From positions 6,510,001-6,574,000 of the forward strand of contig JAEVHH010000003.1 of NCBI GenBank assembly GCA_017607445.1: a DNA stretch of 64,000 bases, written 5' to 3'. A program made the translations under genes and the position numbers. The notes below the pieces were generated by a model that saw only the letters and a program-made list of their open reading frames with translations, did no database searches and was not told the DNA's origin. Positions 60,119 to 64,000 of the stretch are shown in pieces (the stretch's first letter is position 1; every line of letters starts with the position of its first letter). Source of the DNA: Histoplasma ohiense (taxonomy: Eukaryota > Ascomycota > Eurotiomycetes > Onygenales > Ajellomycetaceae).

Positions 60119-61168
60119 TGGAGGATCCTCTCAAAAGTTTTGATTAGCGTTATCCATTAATTTACCACTATATTGGCTAGCAAGCGTCACCACTGTATGA
60201 GAATGTAAAAAAACAACCCCTCATTCTATTTATATGAGATTCTCTGCTTATTGCAATGTTTCTCACTTTCTTCTTTCTCAAGATCATGGCTTCTAATACT
60301 GATATTGCCACAAGAGCTCTTGTGGTTGCTTTTAAATCCTCTTACATTGACAAATTCACTGTTGAAATCAGTGAAATCACTTCTCTTTCTATTCAACAAA
60401 TCAATTGAATCTATATCAGAGCAATCAAAAATGAATTTAATTCTACTCTTTCTCATCTTCTTCTTTGTGATGAATGATTAAAAGATGCTTCTTGCAGTGA
60501 CAGACTTACAAAGCAAATCTCTTCTATTTCAGAGCAGATTCTAATGAAGATGTGCTGTGATTGATATGAATGAGAAAAAACCTGTGCTGATATTGTCAAT
60601 AAACTCAGTGAGAATGGAATTGCAATCTCTTCTATGACTATTTGATGTATATTGCAAAAAGCTGAGATGAAAAAGAGCAAGCTCACACAAAAACCTGGTT
60701 TGACAAAGAAAATGAAAGCAGAATGTCTTCAGTGATGTCTTCAACATCAAAATTGAACTTTTGAAGATTGGAAGAATGTTATATAATCTGATGAGACATC
60801 AGTTATTCTGCTTCATTGCTGTGAAGAATATAGAATTTGATGTACACCTGCAGAAATGTATGCTTGAAGCTGTATATATAAATAATGAAAGAATTCTTCA
60901 GAGTTCATATTTTGAGGCTGTTTTTCTTATAATAAGAAGAATCCTTGTCACTGCTGAACTTCAGAAACTACACAAGAAAAAAGTCAGTCAGCAAAAAATA
61001 TTGAAGCTTTGAATATAATGATGAAATCAATTAAAAGACAGAAATGAGAGCTTTAAAATGAAATGAGAAAATTAAATCTTTGTCAACTATCTGAATCTCA
61101 ATCAGCATGAAAGTGGAAGAAGAATACAGAAAAGCTATCTTGTGAATCAGAAAAAGAAATCAATTGAT
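60119..61168 (+). mobile_element. Tc1/mariner-type transposon, truncated
   Basis: The transposase frame starts ATG 60286 (MASNTDIATRALVVAFK) with a helix-turn-helix region, then WKNVI*SDETSV (first catalytic Asp near 60790, Trp lost to TGA), and continues to EALNI...KLSCESEKEIN near 61160. The second half of the DDE domain is cut off by a B LTR. More than ten in-frame TGA/TAA, so it is inactive. The left end GGATCCTCTCAAAAGTTTTG is probably the inverted repeat. Confidence 0.75.
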
Positions 61169-61389
61169 TGTAACAGATGTACTTCGATTAACAATTTGAT
61201 ACTATTCTAATTACAGATTATGAATTGATTAAGAAAAGAAAGAGAAAAGAAATCATAAGAAAGAGTTGTACAAAGAGAGTTCTTATAAAGAAAAGTTCAG
61301 AGCAGAAGAATATCAGAAGCTACTTCACAGTGAAGTGCAGAGCAGAAGAATGTTAAAAGCTACACAGAAAAATTGTTAGAAACTACACA
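61169..61389 (-). repeat. Family B LTR, interrupted
   Basis: It begins TGTAACAGATGTAC and stops after 221 bp where a second B LTR starts. Inserted in the mariner-like element. Confidence 0.8.
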
Positions 61390-61794
61390 TATAACAGACA
61401 TACTTCAATTAACAATCTAACACTATTCATACAGATTACAAATTGATTAAAAAAAGGAAGAGAAAAGAAATCAGAAGAAAAGATCATACAAAGAAGGTTC
61501 TTATAAAGAGAAATTCAGAGTGAAAGAATATCAGAAGCCACTTCACAGTGAAGTGCAGAGTGGAAGAACATTAAAAGCTATATGAAAAAATTGTTAGAAA
61601 CTATATGAGTATGAAGTATGAAGCAGAAGAATCACTGAGAGCTATGCAGAAGAATTGTTAGAGACTATACAAGCACAGAGCACAGAGCAGAAGAATGTTG
61701 AGAATTATATGAGATCACAATGATCAGAAACAAGCAGATGCAGAAGAGGAGTTGATTGTGTAAGTTAATTATTAACAGATGCTAATTCATCACA
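61390..61794 (-). repeat. Family B LTR (405 bp) inside a B LTR
   Basis: Complete from TATAACAGAC (TGTAAC expected) to CATCACA, but only 405 bp: two 64-bp units fewer than B1. It is the 3' LTR of the B element that follows. Confidence 0.85.
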
Positions 61795-62313
61795 TTATCC
61801 CTCTCTATCAGAGTGAGTGAGAACTCATAGATGTTGAGAGTGATGATGTTCTTCAAGACAGACACAGATTCCCAGATCAGACAATTGTATTCTATTCATT
61901 TGACAAGATATTCACAGCAGCAGTGATTGATTCTATTGTCAAGAATTGCTTTGATTTTCCACTCAAGTTTGTTGTCTTTTTCTATGATGATGAGTGGCTG
62001 TCAATCAGAGATTCTCTGTGAGGGGAATGAATCCTTGACTGCAGGTTGAAGCAGGTTCATATGAAAGATGTTGTAAATGTCAGATGAGATGTTGAGTCAA
62101 TAATCATGTGTATCTAACACTTTCTTCACTGTATACTTAATGTGATGATAATCTAATATATACAAGAGATAGTCTGTTTTTATGTTCTTGAGATTCAGTC
62201 AGATTTTGTCTTCTACATAATATCAGATTGCAGAACTTCTTCTGATGTTTGTTTAATTCTCATAATTTTACTGAGCACTGATCATTGAAACTTCTGCTCA
62301 TTTGCTGTGACGG
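61795..62313 (-). pseudogene. pol: Family B pol 3' end fragment
   Basis: Matches B1 5512-6020 (chromodomain and integrase C-terminus) with many stops. Interrupted by A4 at 62314; the few bases before it (CTGTGACGG) are not in B1. Confidence 0.8.
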
Positions 62314-62579
62314 TGTGAGGTGTAGTGACAGTGTGAAGAGTAACAGTAGAAGATAGTTTATAGCGTAGCGGAGATAATAGTAATATATTATAGTAGTGTA
62401 ATGTAGCGTAGTGTAGTGTAGTGTAGCTAATTGCTAAGGAAGAAAAGAAAGAGAAAGAAGATGTCCGAAATACATACATTGATATATATATACATATAGA
62501 AATAGTGGTAGTGAGAGTATAATGGAAAGAGGTAAGAATAAGTGAAGATAATAAGGAAATAATAAACAAGTGCATTACA
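62314..62579 (-). repeat. 3' LTR of A4 (266 bp)
   Basis: TGTGAGGTGTAGTG...AAGTGCATTACA, followed by ATTGCCTCTTTTTTTT (complement of the polypurine tract). Confidence 0.9.
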
Positions 62580-62938
62580 ATTGCCTCTTTTTTTTATAAG
62601 AGCTGCTCTCAGTGATTGTATAGATTGCTTGCTAGTAGATAATTGCATTTCTGTATTGTAAGTTCCACTTGTTGATAGCAGTATATCGATTGTGTCCTCT
62701 AGATAGCTTGTATACACATTGTTATTGATTTCCTAATGAGGTGGAATTGGTGGATTCTTTGATTGCTAGAGATTGTGTGCAGAGAAGCAAAAAGAATTTC
62801 TTTCTTCTTGAAGATTTCTCTTCTTTTTTAACTTGATCATCATCAAAGCTTCTTGTCTTTCTGCTGTGATTTTTCATCTCTAAAAAAATTTTTAATTTTT
62901 TTATATCATTGTTCTTCCTCCCTCTCTTTTTTATTGAA

Positions 62939-63923
62939 ATGGACTTTCTTGATTATCTCAATTTTAAGTAAGTTGTTTCTTGAGTGCTTATCACATATTA
63001 TTGTTGGTGTTCCTTGTCAGTGGTGTTATTAGTGTGGTCATGTGTGTCATTAGCTTGTTTCTGTATAGCATCATTTGCTGTTCACTTGTTATATTGCCCT
63101 AGGTTTAGCTCTAATCACATGATGCACAACAGTTGGATTCCATGTGAATGTTGTGTCTCTAGACTTGAGAATGTTGATTTTTGGTGTGTGTTGAGGTCAA
63201 ATGTCTGAAAGCATTGTGAGGCTTGTGTCTCTGCAGGAAAATTCTGCAAACCTGTGAGTAATTCTCTTTAATTCTTATTTTCTTTTTCTTTTTCTTCAAA
63301 TTTGCTTTTGAATAGATAGTAGTGCTCTTAGCAATGTTGATATACTGATAATGATGCTAGATGTGTGATACATCTCTTCTGAGGTGCATCATGTGCAGGT
63401 GAGTGTTTATTTTTGTGGGGGTGGTGACTGAGAAGAATATAGCCAACCACAAAAGTTGTCTTCATTGTTTGATAAAATGATTGGATGCATCTTGCCTGGT
63501 GATGCTGTCTGCTCAGAGCAGAGCAGAGACAAATGCTCTATAGTCTCAGCACTGAGCAGTGGCTGAGTCTGCAGAGATGCAGATTTTGAAGACTGTGATT
63601 ATGTCTGATTCTTTCAGAGTGAAGATGTTAGAGAAAGAGAAGGGTGTGAAGAAGAGGGTTTTGAAAGTGATGAGCTTCAGAGGCTTCATGATGAAGGGGT
63701 TGATTGAGAAGGGATTGATGGGGGAGGAGTTGGCTGAAGAGTTGATGAAGGAGATTGTGAAGACACTGATGACTGCAGCAGTGTCTGTGGTGTCTGTTTT
63801 CTTTGTCAATTTGCCACTGACATCAGTGGAACAGGGGGAGAGAGTGCTCTGAATGATGGAGAAGTGGAAGAAGAAGATGAAGAGAAATGTCTTTCTTCAT
63901 CAGATGTGCTGAAGAATGAATAG
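62939..63923 (+). pseudogene. Spliced Cys-rich antisense gene of family A (A4 copy)
   Basis: Exon 1 62939-62967 (MDFLDYLNF), exon 2 63103-63257 (from CCCTAG|GTTTAGC), exon 3 63316-63923 (TAG). Lengths 29 + 155 + 608 = 792 nt, one frame, although exons 2 and 3 each differ by 6 nt from A2. That two copies with different indels both close in frame is the main evidence for a real gene. Exon 2 reads CECCVSRLENVDFWC...HCEACVSAGKFC; the C-terminal Cys group reads CSSVCGVCFLC. Several TGA and one TAG-type break. Confidence 0.65.
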
Positions 63924-64000
63924 ATTGATGAAAGAGAAGAGATGTAAGAAGACAAATGTCTTGTGAGATAGACATTTATCTATACCCCTGCACCCAAAAT

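Larger units (their letters stand above)
62314..64000 (-). mobile_element. Gypsy family A element A4, 3' end
   Basis: 3' LTR 62314-62579 (266 bp), A-type polypurine tract just inside, then the region with the antisense gene. Pol would follow off the right edge. Confidence 0.9.

Overview
This is about 64 kb of a filamentous ascomycete genome (Pezizomycotina is my inference). The basis is short spliced host genes, a nest of Ty3/Gypsy chromoviruses, hAT, Tc1/mariner and copia remnants, and a RIP-like transition damage that changes sense codons to TGA. The species cannot be named from the sequence. Only two ordinary host genes are visible: a glutaryl-CoA dehydrogenase (53910-55549, minus) and a PDCD5/TFAR19-type protein (57589-58328, minus). 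They sit in an approximately 5.5 kb CpG-containing island (53823-59200). Everything else is mobile DNA.

The left 53.8 kb is a nest whose order can be read from target-site duplications (TSDs). Three Gypsy families occur: A (265-273 bp LTR, chromodomain), B (533-597 bp LTR, chromodomain) and C (146 bp LTR). A1 (minus; pieces 1-4978, 11049-11913, 27376-28067) is split by B1 (4979-11043, TSD ATTTG) and by C1 (11914-27375, TSD CAGT). C1 is split by A2 (13316-20767, TSD GTAGT). A1 lies in a scrap of an older A LTR (28068-28080), which lies in B0 (28081-28416 plus 48699-49686). B0 is also split by A3 (28417-48698, TSD AATTC). A3 in turn carries B2 (31330-37557, plus strand, TSD ATAAT) and a hAT element, H1 (38876-45455, 8-bp TSD AAGCTGAG). 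B0 itself sits in a second hAT, H2, whose right end is at 52353. A last set of A and B LTR fragments ends at 53822, 87 bp from the dehydrogenase stop codon.

Right of the island lie a copia gag fragment (about 59188), a truncated B end, a decayed Tc1/mariner transposase (60119-61168), B LTR inserted in B LTR (61169-61794), and a fourth A element (A4, from 62314) running off the window.

The most interesting content is cargo inside these elements. (1) Family A carries, between pol and the 3' LTR and on the opposite strand, a two-intron Cys-rich gene. Its reading frame closes exactly in two independent copies (A2 and A4). (2) hAT H1 carries a divergent histone H3-fold gene on minus, back to back with a lysine-rich coiled-coil gene on plus. 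(3) Family C has an acidic antisense ORF in the same relative position as the family A gene. (4) All three Gypsy families show a canonical -1 slippery heptamer at the gag/pol junction. (5) Damage appears to hit CpG and CpC rather than CpA, so new stops are almost all TGA and frames survive. I saw no rRNA, tRNA or CRISPR.
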